Source: Oscheius dolichura
Taxonomy: Eukaryota; Nematoda; Chromadorea; Rhabditida; Rhabditidae
Assembly: GCA_932521035.1 (NCBI GenBank)
Contig: OW051497.1
Span: 682,001-746,000 of the forward strand
Direction: 5' to 3'
Length of the DNA: 64,000 nt
A model generated the notes under the pieces. It worked only from the letters and a program-made list of their open reading frames with translations, did no database searches and had not been told where the DNA came from. Numbering within the stretch: position 1 is the stretch's first letter; every line of letters starts with the position of its first letter. This document shows positions 44,591-56,329 of the stretch, in pieces. The position numbers were made by a program, and so were the translations under genes.

Positions 44591-46089
44591 CTAAAACGAC
44601 GTCATTTCCCAGCGACCCAGGTGTGAGCAACCACGTTTCTGTTTGAACTGTCATTCTCGGTCATTTGAATCCCGAAAGTCATATTTTCAACATTTAGTCT
44701 GGGTAACTTTAAAAAGAATATTTTGGAGTTATTGGCAATATCATAACCTTTTGAGCAAAACGGAAATTTCCAACCGGCTATAAAGTTTTGAACGTTTACT
44801 ACCCTTTTAACTGTTAACACGGTATGACCCTGACATCCTAATTCACGCTAGATTCCACTATATTAATCCCAACTCATTAATAGGAAGGACTCACGAGCTT
44901 TCTCTTCTCCCTTTTCTTCTCATAATAAGCTGCAACTTGAACAAAGGACCAAAGGACATTTCCCACGGTGAGCAACGTTGACTTACCAGCCGACCATCTT
45001 TATTAGAGCAGATCCGTAGATGATATAACCGCCTCCTCCTCCTCTCTCTCCCCCCGTTCCATGTTCCGGTATTGCGCATTTATTACATTTATAGAAGCCC
45101 CTCGCTGAAGTAAGAAGTAAGCCGATCCATAGCCTGAAAGAAACGGTCGATTTTGAGTGAGAAATTGACGGCGGGGAAAGGGTTGTTTATCTCGACAGTT
45201 GCGTACAATAACAGAGGGGGTGTGGGGATGTGGGGGCAGAATTAAAATCAACATTGGGAGAGAAAGACTGCGCCGGTCAGCCGTCTGCAGGGGCATTATC
45301 GCCCGAAATAAAAATGAGGCATGCCTGTCAGGGACGGATGGTCACTCATACCAGAAAAGGCGATGAGTATAAAAGCCGTGTAACAGATGTTTTTAGCCTG
45401 TGGCCTATGACGAATCAGTTCCTCTCCTCTGTGTCCCTGTCAGGGGATATTTTTAGAAAGTAGTCTCCCGAAACTGTTGGGTCCGTTCTTCCTAGGGTGA
45501 ATCACGAGAGGTAGGAGTGGTACTTGCACGGCGGGAAGGTAGAAACAAGCGACGATTACGTGGTATCTCCAGATGAAATGAAAGACCGAAGGCATTAATT
45601 ATCCTTTGAAAAGGCACAGAGCCGACAAAGCTGGCTCTATTGTACTTTGGCCAGCTCATAGAATTCCGCAGGCGGGAGACTCAATCTGATGTTTCAAATG
45701 CATCTCCGATCGCACTCAATATGCTCCTCGGCTCTTATATTCTAGTTTTCCATGACCAATAAAGTTGGGATTTTATTTCCACGGTCATTTATTCTCTACC
45801 ACCCATTCTTTAGGACTTGACAAGCCATTCTGTAGCAAAAAGGGAAATATTAAGCAGTTTTTCCCGACCAAATTTGAATCTTTCTGGTCCCTGCAGTTTA
45901 CAAGCGGTTATTAACCGGAAGGCATTAGTCGACAGCCTAAGTCCAAATCGACAGTTTCACACATTCTACAACAGTCATTGCTTCTAAGACAAATCTGACT
46001 AATAATACATTGAATAAGGTATAGCTATCTTTATTTATAGATCAACAATGTACAATGACTCTTTGTCTGGTAAAATGTTGTCATAAACT

Positions 46090-46564
46090 CTAGAATGGCG
46101 CGGATCTCCGTCTTTTGATTTTCGCCTCTTGAGCTTTCTGACTGTGAAGTTCCTGAACGTGAAGCCTCATTCTTTTACAAGTGTCTTTCAGTTCTAAAAA
46201 TGTAAGAATTTTAAGAAAATATAAAAGATGCTCCTACCTTCATTCTCTTGTAAAACTCGCTTCAGTTCTGCTTGCTTTTCAACAATAATTCGGCTGCTGG
46301 TACCGGGCGAATCGTCTTCGGCTTCTCCATCTTCAACTAATCCGTCGTGAGCTAGTCCATCGTGAGCGAAACCGTCCTGGGCAAGGCCATCTTGAGCTAG
46401 GCCATCGTGCGCTAGACCATCATGAGCTAGGCCATCTTGAGCCAACCCATCTTGAACCATCCCATCTTGAGTTTTCTCGGAAGAATTAGAGCTGAGAAAA
46501 TGCTATAGAAGAATAAAAAGAATAAAAGATACTTGGAAAAACTGGAGGGAGCATCTCTGGCCAT
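46090..46564 (-). CDS. Small acidic protein with tandem LAHDG pentapeptides, 129 aa
   Basis: Three exons: 46533..46564, 46238..46491 and 46090..46193, in frame. After MARDAPSSFSNSNSSEKTQD come about nine 5-residue repeats close to LA[H/Q]DG, coded by 15-bp units. A charged helix follows (VEKQAELKRVLQENE, then LKDTCKRMRLHVQELHSQKA), likely a coiled coil, and a basic tail (KIKRRRSAPF) that could be a nuclear signal. The regular repeat is a probable minisatellite that expands and shrinks. Function unknown. Confidence 0.65.
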
Positions 46565-46751
46565 TGTTGTGATGAGTCGGGAAAGTATAGCAGATCTTTT
46601 GAGGGAGCGACTACTCGTATATATACACGAGGACAAACCGCCCCCAGGAGGAGGATGTAAGCGTTCACAAAGGAGAAGTACGGGTATTGCGTAAGTAACC
46701 AAGCCTCTGGGATCTGCTAAGATTAAAAGGGTCTCCCTCTAAACAGAATGT

Positions 46752-46946
46752 TTGCAGTTGTTCCCCTGTTGGCTAGTATTCTTTCTAGTTATTTCTCCTG
46801 TAATGATCAATGTAATGTCTGCTAATCATTTATGTCCTCCGGCCACCCAGAAGGGATTATTCACACTTTCAACACGTTGTTCAGACCGGCGTCCACTCAA
46901 GAAGTTGTTAGTGACTTATAACGCTTACTGTACGGCAGATTCTTAA
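46752..46946 (+). CDS. Possible small secreted peptide exon
   Basis: After TTTGCAG the frame reads a hydrophobic stretch (LFPCWLVFFLVISPVM), then MSANHLCPPATQKG and three more Cys before TAA at 46944..46946. An ATG exists at 46803, but no start before the hydrophobic part is in frame. It could be the second exon of a secreted peptide gene. Weak. Confidence 0.25.
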   Translation: MQLFPCWLVFFLVISPVMINVMSANHLCPPATQKGLFTLSTRCSDRRPLKKLLVTYNAYCTADS

Positions 46947-48137
46947 AAGACCATGGTCGTATTTCCCAACGGCATGTCATAGCACATGTTCAGAAAAGAA
47001 CAAGAGCGAAAAGGATTGAAATACAGAACTTGGAGATCCAAAAGTTAGAGGGACTGTTAGAAAACTCTCGTGGAACTGGTTCCGAAGCGTCTGCCCTTGG
47101 AAACTGCCGACAGTCTTTAAAAGTTCGTACCGTATCCAAATCCCTCAATTTTCCGAAGATTTCGGTATTGTCAGATTCTGCAGAAACCTCTCTGTAAAAC
47201 TAAATCGTCAGAATTTTGGAAATTAGCCGTTGTTGGCCAGAATTGACCACGAGTTGCCCCGTTATTACGAAAGAAATGGCCATCAAATTTCAAATCTTCG
47301 TCGCGACAAAATGTCAATCGTTTTCCCCACAGCAACAATAATAAGACTAAGCTGAAAAGATCGTGAGAAATGTGAATTGCTGTATCCTGCCCCCGACTTC
47401 CTATTTCCGCTTCGATTGTACTCCCTCTCCCCGGAAGTTATCCTAATGAGAGACGAGATTCTTGTTTTTCTCAGAAATTACGTAGCGTACATTACGTAGA
47501 TCTTATTTACGGATCCGTGTTGTCATGGATTCATCCCTCCGCTCTCCACTTAAGTGATAATCGACAAAGTCCAAAGCTGTTGCCATAGTAGCCGGCCCGG
47601 GGGGTTTATCACGTGCACTGTCCATCCATTCCTCCGTTAATTGGCTCACGGCGCGGCTTCTCTCATCCTTTCTGCTCACAATTTCATAGGGATTTTTATG
47701 TATGGCTTGATTTTTAAAAAGCTTAAGGTTTTCGTTGCTTATTTATTGTTTTGGAGGAAAGCTTCCGATTTCGGCGGCGAGCTTCTTAAATTAAGAGAAT
47801 CTTTCAATTTTAACTTGCTCTTCATAAGAAATTGATCCCTGCTCCTTATTACAATTAGATTTATAATTTCCCAAATTAAAATAAGTCCTTCTATCACTAT
47901 AATGCTCCAGTTGGTCTAATCTCCATGCTCTAATCACTTGCTTATAGTAATCCGAGGTATAAAAAGCAGCTCAGTGGTTTTATTCTGACGTAATAGAGAA
48001 AAGAAATCTCTAATTGGGTGATGCATCAAAGTTGCCCTCAAATGTGACTTTTTGGTGTCTAACCTTCCCAATCGACTATAAACACTGTCATTTGATCCCC
48101 TTGTTCTCCCCGTCCATTCCCGTCCAAAATTTTTAGG

Positions 48138-48639
48138 ATGCCCAAACGTGTAAAAGAAATGGAGCGGTCAACTTCTCCTGTTAAGAAGCCAAGACGTCCA
48201 GTTCGTCAGGTGAAGCAAACACTTCCCGTCATCACAGTGAGCCCTTTTAATGAATGTAGGTAGAGCATTTGTAGCCGAAGAAGCGGACCAAGAAGGAACC
48301 AAAACACGAGGTTAAGCCTAACCCAAAGAAGCGAAAATCGTTTGACCATCCAATTTTCGAGTAAGGGAAGCCACCGTCTGCCAGGAGGGTGATTTTTCAG
48401 TGGTCTAGGCACTCCTGGCAGCTCGCCAAAAAATGCAACTGTTGGTAAGAAGAAGAACAGGAAGAAGGAACCATCACCGCCCGGGTTGGCTTTTCTCAAT
48501 CTTTAATATCACTGGGAGACCTTTTAGGGAAATCCATGATGAGAACGACAAAGATCAGGGCATGGCTAAGCAGCTCATACTAAATCCGAATCACGCTGAT
48601 CCAAACATCGAAGAAGAAGCTCCTGAATTCATCTGTTAG
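48138..48639 (+). CDS. Small basic, probably nuclear protein, 110 aa
   Basis: Four exons: 48138..48236, 48275..48360, 48409..48444 and 48528..48639. I chose the acceptor at 48408 because it keeps the frame into the last exon (KKCNC-WEIHDEND). The first 58 residues are Lys/Arg/Pro-rich with several nuclear-signal-like runs (KKPRRP, KKRTKK, PKKRKSF). The C-terminal part has HSWQLAKKCNCWEIHDEN and ends acidic (IEEEAPEFIC). The ATG lies one base after TTTTTAG. A remnant with the same Lys-rich style lies at 51190-51420. Family not recognised. Confidence 0.6.
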
Positions 48640-49200
48640 CCCCTCTGTTTTTCTTCTCCTGATACCCTTTCGCCGTCCCCACTCGTCTCTCCGCGCTCTT
48701 CGCTCCCTCTCAGCTGTCGTTGCCCCCAAAAACGGTTCGCAACAAGGCGTCTTTTCAGCGTAACGGCTTTCTCACGATTTATATATTTGCTTTCTGAAGC
48801 CTGTTCTCTCCTTTTTTTTCCACATCCTGGTTCTTTTTAATCTTTTTAGTAACACAAAACACAAGAAATTGATCCTCTAAAACCAAATGTAAATTTCAAA
48901 TAGGCCCAGTGTCCCGCCAGTTGCGAATCTTTCTTTCCCCCACGACTTTTCGGCTCATGGGAATAAATTTTATTAATGTACCCTGTCCATAATAACGTCA
49001 AATTGTGTTCAACGTGACATAGACATCCCTTGCTCGTAAATAGTCGCTGACCTTTGTTCACACCCTCGGATTGATAATATCTGTTTAGAGTGGCCGTTGC
49101 CAGCTGTTCCCAGCTCCGCGTCAGTTTATGGATTTCTTGCCTGTTAATTGTTCTGCACTGTCCCTTTTTTCAATTACTTCACCCACCATTTGTTTTAGAA
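48640..49200. repeat. Segment duplicated at 51420-51980
   Basis: Shared stretches in the same order include CAGCTGTCGTTG, AACGTCTTTTCG or AGGCGTCTTTTCAG, AAACACAAGnAATTGA, ATTTCAAATAGGCCCAGT and GATAATATCTGTTTAGAG. Each copy lies directly upstream of one of the two paralogous acidic-protein genes, so promoter and gene were duplicated together. Confidence 0.65.
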
Positions 49201-51046
49201 ATGTCTGACAACAATCGAAAGCGAGTCGCTGAAGCGGATGGAAATGAAGATTGCGGGAAATCCCCCAGACCCGGAAACAGTAAGCGCCTGTAAGTATTTT
49301 GTATTTTCTAAGTAATGAATGCTTTCAGAGACGCGAATGCCCTACTTCCTGATGTATCCTCCATGTCTAGACAGGATCATTTGGGAGACAGGTATGATTA
49401 ATAATTGCTTCGAAGTCTTATTTTTAGGCGTCCACGTGTGCCTTGGCTCGTTATAGACCCACTGGTGCGACGAGTGCCTGCGCAGAACAATGATGCTAAC
49501 GGTGATAATAACGACATCGAGTTCCTGTGCGAGAGACGCCATGAAGACAAGCAGAACCAAGAGGAAGAAGGAGAGAATGAGGCGGAGATCAAGCAGGGCA
49601 ATGGCGAAGAAAATGTGAACGGCAATAATGAAGCAGACGAGAACGAAGAGGACGAGTACGATGAGGACGAGCAAGAGATAGACGAGGAAGAGAGGGAAGA
49701 GAGCATGGAGCCGTACGAAGGAGATACTGAGGAAGATAACGAGAATGAGATGGAGGAAGAGGACGGTCAGATCAACCAAGAGTGTCGGGATGAGGAGAGC
49801 AATGAGGTCCAGAATGACGAGCAGAGCCAGACAAATGAGGAGAATCTCCGCGGGGAGGCGACTGGTATGGTTCGGGGGCAATCTTCCAGACTCGCCACCA
49901 GCCGTCAGCAGTAAGTATTTGATCTATATTAAAGTAAAGAGAGTTTGCAGATATGGACGTGCCAATCTTAAAGAAATGCCCGCTCAGAGGTATGATTGAT
50001 AATTGTATTGAAGTGCTATTTTTTAGACCTACAGAAAGCGGATCTTCGCCTGTTCCCTTGTCTCCCTGGCGGCAAATGTTGGTTATTTTAATCTATCAAG
50101 AAAAAATTAATTTACAGGGAAAAGAAGCTTCGCAAAGTGGATCCCTACACTACTTATTACAAGAACAACACCAAGGTCAGAGAAATTCCGCTGCCTGTTG
50201 AGCAGGCTATGGACCCAGGAGTGGATCAGAACGAGGCCGGAGGAGCCGAAGAGCAACCCCAAGGTGGCAACCCTGTTTGGGCCCGGTAATTTTTATATTT
50301 TTCTCTTTAAAAATGCCTGCTGTAGCAAGACTCCGGAAGACTACCAGGAGCCTTTTCTCGATTGCAACATGATTTTAATCGGAACATGTAGTTGCTGCCC
50401 CGGTGGATCATACCGTTTTTATGTGCAGGAATCGGTGATCGCAATGGCATCATTGCCGATTTGGAATGTTATCGAAAAGATTAGAAAAACTGGAACCGTT
50501 CGTTCCTTGCGGCTCCACCTGATTGAAACATGATTTTCAGAGAGGCATGATTAATTACAATATTGGAACCTACAGTTGCTTGGCCGTTCGGCACGCCTTG
50601 GACGTTATCTACCACCGTGAGTTTATTTTCCTTGAAATTTTGCTCATAAAATATCTTCAGAAGCCACAGAGCATGCAATGGCTGAATCTTCTCTGGAGAA
50701 GATATACAGCTTTGCTGAGAATTTCGAAATGAATCCTGTGATGGCTTGGGTCAAGAAGCTATTGACGTCAGGAACTTACTCCAAAGTTTTCTTCCTAGAA
50801 TTTGCCCTGCACTATGAATGGATGGACCAAATTGTAAGCTGAAATGGACAGCGGACAATCAAAGAACATTTTCAGGAGAGATTGTTCGGAGACGCCTCCG
50901 CTGCCGAAAGGGACAGAGCCCTTCAGAATCTCACTGAGAAGAAAGTTCCCCCTCCAAAGCAGACCTGGAAGATGCTCTCCAAGATCCTGAACTTCAAGAT
51001 GAGCAGTACCTCCGGTAGAGACCCGCTTCTCCGTCCCTCTTCCTAG
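49201..51046 (+). CDS. Large acidic protein with unknown conserved C-terminal domain, 494 aa
   Basis: Ten exons: 49201..49289, 49329..49391, 49428..49910, 49951..49989, 50027..50077, 50118..50285, 50326..50497, 50541..50616, 50661..50833, 50876..51046. The 483-bp third exon codes a very Glu/Asn/Asp-rich tract. The C-terminal 220 residues form a compact region starting near PVWARKTPEDYQEPFLDCNM, with CSCC, and ending in RDRALQNLTEKKVPPP and a basic tail. The gene at 51981-53483 shares this region. The ATG follows TTTTAGAA, a likely trans-splice site. The fifth exon uses a weak donor (GTTGGT). An acidic tract plus NLS-like N-terminus (NNRKRV) suggests a nuclear or chromatin-linked protein. Confidence 0.7.
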
Positions 51047-51189
51047 GTTTCATGTGTGTTTTTTAATCGATTAAAGTCCTCTTTGGTGGCCCTTCCCCGA
51101 TAATTTCGTGATGTTTGTGAATAAAAAAAAATTACATCTGCTTTTCACCGTTTCTTTTCTGTTTTCTCTTCTCAATAAAATTTGTCCAG

Positions 51190-51420
51190 ATCAAGTACTG
51201 TTAATAGACGAGTCTCCATCCGAGGAGAAACCAAAGAAGAATGAATGAAGTAGAGAATAGGGCATTTGTTTGAAATTCCCAGTAATCCTTTGAACTGTGG
51301 ACTAAACACCGGCTGGCAATGGACTCTTTAACGCTCTCTCCTCATTTTAGGAAGAAGAAGGTTGCACCGAAGTACTGGGGCATTTCCTTAAAGCTCATGA
51401 GAATCATTCGTCCGTGGTAG
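51190..51420 (+). pseudogene. Remnant exons of a small Lys-rich gene
   Basis: After TTTGTCCAG a frame reads VLLIDESPSEEKPKKNE then stop (to about 51248). After CATTTTAG near 51350 another reads KKKVAPKYWGISLKLMRIIR then stop. They sit where the basic gene of 48138-48639 would lie in the duplicated unit, and no start was found. Confidence 0.35.
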
Positions 51421-51980
51421 AATCTTTCCGTTCACTGCTCGTTTTTGTTAGTTCGCGGTCCCCTTGTCTCTCTGCCCTCTCTGATCCTTCCCAGCTGTCG
51501 TTGTACCCAAAAACTGTTTCGCAACAGAACGTCTTTTCGACGTAACGGCGCTTACGCTATTTACAGATTTACTTTCTGGGGGCCTGTTCTCTCCGTTTTT
51601 TTCATAATAGTTTTCTTTTTAATCTCTTTAATAACGCAAAACACAAGTAATTGACCCACTAAAACAACATATAAATTTCAAATAGGCCCAGTTTCCCGCC
51701 AGCTGCGAATCTTTCTTTTTCCCCAAGCTATTTTATTAATAAACCCTGTCCAGAATGATGTCAAATTGTAAACAACCGTGACATAGAGATCTTTTGCTCG
51801 TAATTATTGCCGCTGACCTTTTGCTCACACCCTCGGATAGATAATATCTGTTTAGAGCGGCCGTTGCCAGCCGTTCTCAGCTCCGCATCCGCATATTGTC
51901 TTCTTTGACTTATCGACCGGCATTCTTTATCTCTCTTTTCTTTGGAAACCTCTCTTTATGCCTGTTTTAGCCTGTTAGAA

Positions 51981-53483
51981 ATGAATACCAGAAATCGAAA
52001 AAGACGTGCTGATCGAGGCGAAAGTGGAGAAAAGTCGCCAAGCCCCGGCCCCAGTCAGCAGCAGTGAGTATTCTATACGATATTAAAGTAATGAGGGGTT
52101 GTAGAAATGAAACGGTCAGCCCTAGTGACTTTCTCGCCTATACATATGATGTTCCGGACCACAGGTATATTTATAATCGCTTTGAAGAGCCACGTTTAGT
52201 CGCCCTATTCTATGCCGCATTATTGGCTGCATGCCAATTGTGCATCTATGCAATGATGATCAGGTTGAAGAACTGGACGAAGAGGCCGCTAATATGGACA
52301 GAGGCGAGGATCTGAACGAGATCGAACACGGTGAGGATAATGGGGAACAGCCGGTAATGGAACGATTAAGACCATGATTATGAAAAGCAGAGAGGAGGCA
52401 GGGTGGAAGTGAATGAAGGAGAAAATGAGAACAGAGCTGTGGAACGGAATGAGGAGGGAAACGGAGAGGATAGCAATTCAGTGGAAGAGATGGACAATTC
52501 GGAGGACGATACGGACCATGATGAGATCGAAGAAGACCAGGAGCAGCACCAAGTGAATAAGCCTATTTGGCACAAACGGTAATTGGCAGTTTCTTGGGCT
52601 GCGCAAGGGGTCGGGTCGAGTCCAAAAACATTCGCGTCTGTCGACCCGACCCGCGGGTCCAATTGGATCAGGTCCACGGGCGCACGGATCCAACCAGGTG
52701 GGACATTGGGACCCGCAGGCCCCTAGCCGTCTCTATTTAAACCTACCGTATTCAGCTCGAGCCCAGGAGATTTTCGACAGCGTTTCCTAGACTGTAATAT
52801 GGTCTTTATTGGGAAATGTTGGGACGATTGCTGTCTCGGCGATGATTACTGCTTTTACGCACAGGAGTCTACAATGGCCGCGGCATCAATAAGGTTTCAG
52901 GAAATGATCAAGGAAGTGAGAGAGGCTGGAAACGTTGGTTCTACGAAGTTCTAAAAGATTGAAACATAATTTCCAGAAAGCGATGCTCTACTACGACGTC
53001 GGAAACCACCGATGCTCCGCTGTTCAACAGTCGCTGGCCGTGATTTACCATTATAGTCAGTTTATTTCCTTTGAACTCATAAAAATCTCATCAGAAGCCC
53101 CTTTACGCCGACTCTCTGAAAGCAGTATTAGGGCTGTGAACAAGTTTGCAGCCAATTTCGAAGTGAAGCCAGTGAAGCACGCCATCAAGACTCTCTTGAC
53201 GTCCAACAATAGCTATTCCAAAGCTTTCGTTTTGGAATTAGCCCTCCAACATGGATGGGTTGGACAGATTGTAAGTCAAAGTGAACAGCAAATGGTCAAA
53301 CAAAGTTTTTAGGACAGGCTCTACAAAGATGCCTCCGTTGCCGAGAGGGACAGAGCCCTTCAGAATCTCGACGAGAAGGAAGTGCTCCCTCCACGCCAGA
53401 TCTGGAAGATGTTCTCCAAGATCGCGAACCTCGAGAGGAGCGATACCTCCCGCAGAGCCCCGCTTCACCGTCCTCCTTCCTAG
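51981..53483 (+). CDS. Paralog of the acidic protein, 362 aa
   Basis: Eight exons: 51981..52063, 52105..52164, 52200..52353, 52391..52578, 52756..52933, 52977..53055, 53095..53270, 53313..53483. The last four correspond one-to-one with the last four of the upstream paralog, including an identical final exon length (171 bp). Shared marks are RFLDCNMVFIGKC, FYAQEST, AVQQSLAVIYH, KTLLTSNNSYSKAFVLELAL and AERDRALQNL. The acidic tract is much shorter. The intron at 52579-52755 holds a GC-rich, partly palindromic insert (GTCGACCCGACCCG). Function unknown. Confidence 0.7.
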
Positions 53484-53523
53484 GCTATTTTATGTTTTTT
53501 AATCAATTTACTTTCCGAGTGTT

Positions 53524-53775
53524 TCATTTTCCCACTCCCGAATTTTCATCTAATAATCTCATGTATAGTTCGTACAATTGTCCGTTTCCGTTGTTTTTTC
53601 GCTTCATTCTGCCTCCACTCTTCAATAAATTGTAAATCGTTCTGCACTGTTCACAAATGAGAGACCATTTGCCGGAGATTCCCAGACCCTTTTTATGGTT
53701 TTCTTCGTTTCCTTTTTTGTTATAGCGTGAGTAACTGCCAGCTAGGTCGTTCTGATCTTCGCGATCCCTTTTCAA
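53524..53775 (-). CDS. Possible single-exon basic protein, 83 aa
   Basis: An uninterrupted frame with ATG and TAA. It is basic with CEQC in the middle (SLICEQCRTIYNLLKS) and reads as plausible protein. It overlaps the expected 3' end of the plus-strand gene ending at 53483, and a plus-strand AATAAA lies inside it (53623), so it may be chance. Confidence 0.3.
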   Translation of the reverse strand: MKRDREDQNDLAGSYSRYNKKGNEENHKKGLGISGKWSLICEQCRTIYNLLKSGGRMKRKNNGNGQLYELYMRLLDENSGVGK

Positions 53776-53992
53776 ATAACCGCGTCTTCTTTCCCTCGCC
53801 TTCTTGTTGCCGGCCTCATCATATCTGAATATCTCTTTCTTCCTGCCGAGGGAGAAGCGCGGGCCAAAGTTGTTGACTTTTCAAATCATCTTTATTACTC
53901 CGGCCAGATGGTCACTCACCCGGAGAAGTTATCTCATGACAAATGGGCAATCTCTTCCATCCCGCCACTTGTCAGCTTTAAAAACTTGCAGC

Positions 53993-54698
53993 ATGGCAAT
54001 TCCCACAGTCGACCCCGTTCTTGAATGTGGCGATATCATTTTCGATTGGGATGGACCTGTCAAAAAGGCGGATATCTACCAGCTGAATAAAGAACTATTG
54101 CTGGTAGGTTATTTATTCAATGTGTGGTTCTATAGTCCAGATTTTTCAGAGTCTCACTCCCAGAAATCTTGTAAACGTCTCCGTAGATCTAGAGCTAAGA
54201 AATCAGCTACGAATCGCGTACCGAAGGCATGACAGGTTATTAATTATTTTATCTCTCTCTTATATTGGTTTTAAGGACACTTGCCGTTAATAAGTTTGCC
54301 TTTGAAACGCAGCGCGGAACTATGGAAATATTCTACTGGCTAAGGAAGATAATAGAGCCGCCAGAAGTTACAATAAAGTGAGTTATTCGGTCAAACATTT
54401 AATTTTGGTTCAAAAAGCTTGTTTCAGGGAAGAATATGCAACTGAAAAGAAAGAAACTCTTTGTAACGGCGAGGAACCCCCGGGGGAAGGGAGTTCTTCT
54501 CAATTTTTGGGAGAAAACGGACGAGATCAAGAAGAAGAAGACGCGGCTAGTGTCGAATGCCATGTAGACGACCTAGACGAGGAAGAGGAGCCGGAAGAAA
54601 GTGAAGACGATAGCGGGAGCATGGATAGCGAAGTTGGTGCCCACGATTCGTCTTATGACGGTGATTCGGAAACAGAAGTTGACGATGATAATCCCTAG
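53993..54698 (+). CDS. Acidic-tailed protein of unknown family, 189 aa
   Basis: Four exons: 53993..54103, 54150..54235, 54276..54377 and 54428..54698. The first 100 residues are mixed and folded-looking (ECGDIIFDWDGPVKKADIYQ; VSVDLELRNQLRIAYRRHDR; TMEIFYWLRKIIEPP). The last exon is Glu/Asp/Ser-rich to the end (EEEEPEESEDDSGS). It follows the two acidic paralogs in the same direction. No homology to them was visible, but the acidic tail is a common theme. Possibly nuclear. Confidence 0.65.
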
Positions 54699-55393
54699 AA
54701 GGTGATCTACCCTTGCTTCCGTTGTCATCTCACATTTACCTCAATATCTATCTCTATGCCGCCTTCCTCTTTTTTCATAAATGTTTCTTTATTCCAATTT
54801 GTATGTTTTTTACTTGGTTACCTTCCAATTTATTTCTTTTCTTAATATTTTAGCCAAATTCAAAGGAAGAACGTCTTCTCTGCTCTCTTCCATGCTCTAA
54901 ATCGCGGAAAGATACCCCGAACGAGTCCCTGTAAGTTTATTTTCTCTTTCCTTTTATGTTTTTCTTCCAGGATCCTCTAAAATTAGTTTCTCAGCTGATA
55001 ACAACATTTCGGCGACACTATTTGACTTTTGGTAGGCGACAGGAGAGATAGGAATTAGGCCATATGACCTGCAGAGTGGCCGACGCGCATGTGACGCTAT
55101 TTACCACAATACACAAGTGTCTCGCCTCATTCCGCCTGTTTTTTCACTTTTTTTTACTTACCAATCCCATCAAAACAGAAAGAAATTGGGTTCTATAGAC
55201 CAAAAAGTTGCTATTCTTTAATTTTCCCTGAAATTCCCCGCTCGCAAAGCCGTTTCTTGGCTATTTTATTTGAAAGCACGCTTTCGAATTTCTTGAACGC
55301 ATAAAATTAATATAGACATGATGAGAATCCCGCTTTTTCAGTTTTTTTTAAACCTCTCCCCATTTACAAACGGTAGAATTTGAATTTTCAGAC

Positions 55394-56329
55394 ATGTCCT
55401 GCAAGAAAAGTGCCTTTATTCTAGGAGCATGTACTCCTATTGGTCGCAAATTGATCGAAACCCTCAACCAATGTAGCGAGTACAACAATATTGTCCTCAT
55501 GGGGCAAAGGGCCGTGGACAATCTACCAGTGACCAGCAAATTGGTAAGGATTTCATTTTCTTTAGTCTTTTTCAAATAATTCGCTTCAGGTTCAACGGAT
55601 AATCAACTATGAGAAGTTAGAAGATTTCGTGGAACATTTTGAAAATATAAACGTCGGATTTTGTGCCTTAGGAACAGCTAAAACCAAATCTGAAGCTGTA
55701 AGTCATTCCCATGCCATTATATATTCAAATCTCCTATTATTTAACGTATACATCATTTCAGGAAGGCTGTTTTAATCTGGAAATCGAAAATATTGTCAAA
55801 ACAGCAAGATTAGCCAAGGATAAAGGTTAGAATATGTGAATTACAAGTTTCTTTGATATTTATAGGCACGAAAACGTTTATTCTTGTTTCAATGGCGGAA
55901 TCTCCAGGTTTTATTGAAAACAGCGAAGAACTAGAAGCTGAAATCGCTAAATTAGACTTTGAAAAGACCTTGATTCTTCGCCCAGGAGCCTTGGATGATA
56001 CGGACAATGGTAGGAGTTCGTATTCCATCATAATATGCAAAAAGTATTCAGATGCAGCCCCTCAAGGTCATGAGAACGAGTTAGATGATAAAGACGAGGG
56101 AATAGGAGAAGATTCTGATAGGAACTCAAATTCTGTAACTTATAAGGATGTTGCCAGGGTTAGTTTCATTTTAATATTCTTTTTTCTGCTCCAGACTTCG
56201 TTTTTTAGCAGAAAGTGCATTATTTTCTTTCAGGCGATGGTTGTCGGCTCCCTTGATTCCAATATAACCGGTACTGTGATTTGGAATAATGAGAAAATCG
56301 TCGAGAAAGCCCCGGAATTCTCCATATGA
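55394..56329 (+). CDS. HTATIP2: HTATIP2/TIP30-like atypical SDR protein, 222 aa
   Basis: Six exons: 55394..55543, 55590..55697, 55762..55825, 55866..56009, 56052..56158, 56234..56329. The start lies two bases after TTTTCAG. The N-terminus has the nucleotide-binding strand and glycine loop (SAFILGACTPIGRKLIETL), then NVGFCALGTAKTKSEAEG and ILRPGALDD, all in the order of human HTATIP2/TIP30. TIP30 binds NADPH and acts in nuclear import and apoptosis in mammals. The region where the SDR catalytic Tyr-x3-Lys should be reads GFIENSEELEAEI, so both residues are absent. The C-terminal part has an extra acidic insert (DDKDEGIGEDSDRNSN). Likely a non-enzymatic relative. Confidence 0.8.

Noticed and set aside
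44269-44646. 125-codon plus-strand open frame
   Set aside because: Covers exons and introns of the minus-strand Pro-rich gene; reads as a composition shadow.
49342-49881. 179-codon minus-strand open frame, Leu/Ile-rich
   Set aside because: Antisense of the Glu/Asp codons in the acidic exon; GAG/GAA repeats read as hydrophobic codons in reverse.
52579-52755. GC-rich partly palindromic insert in an intron as a second hAT element
   Set aside because: Ends resemble the 5366-5640 element only loosely and no 8-bp duplication was found.
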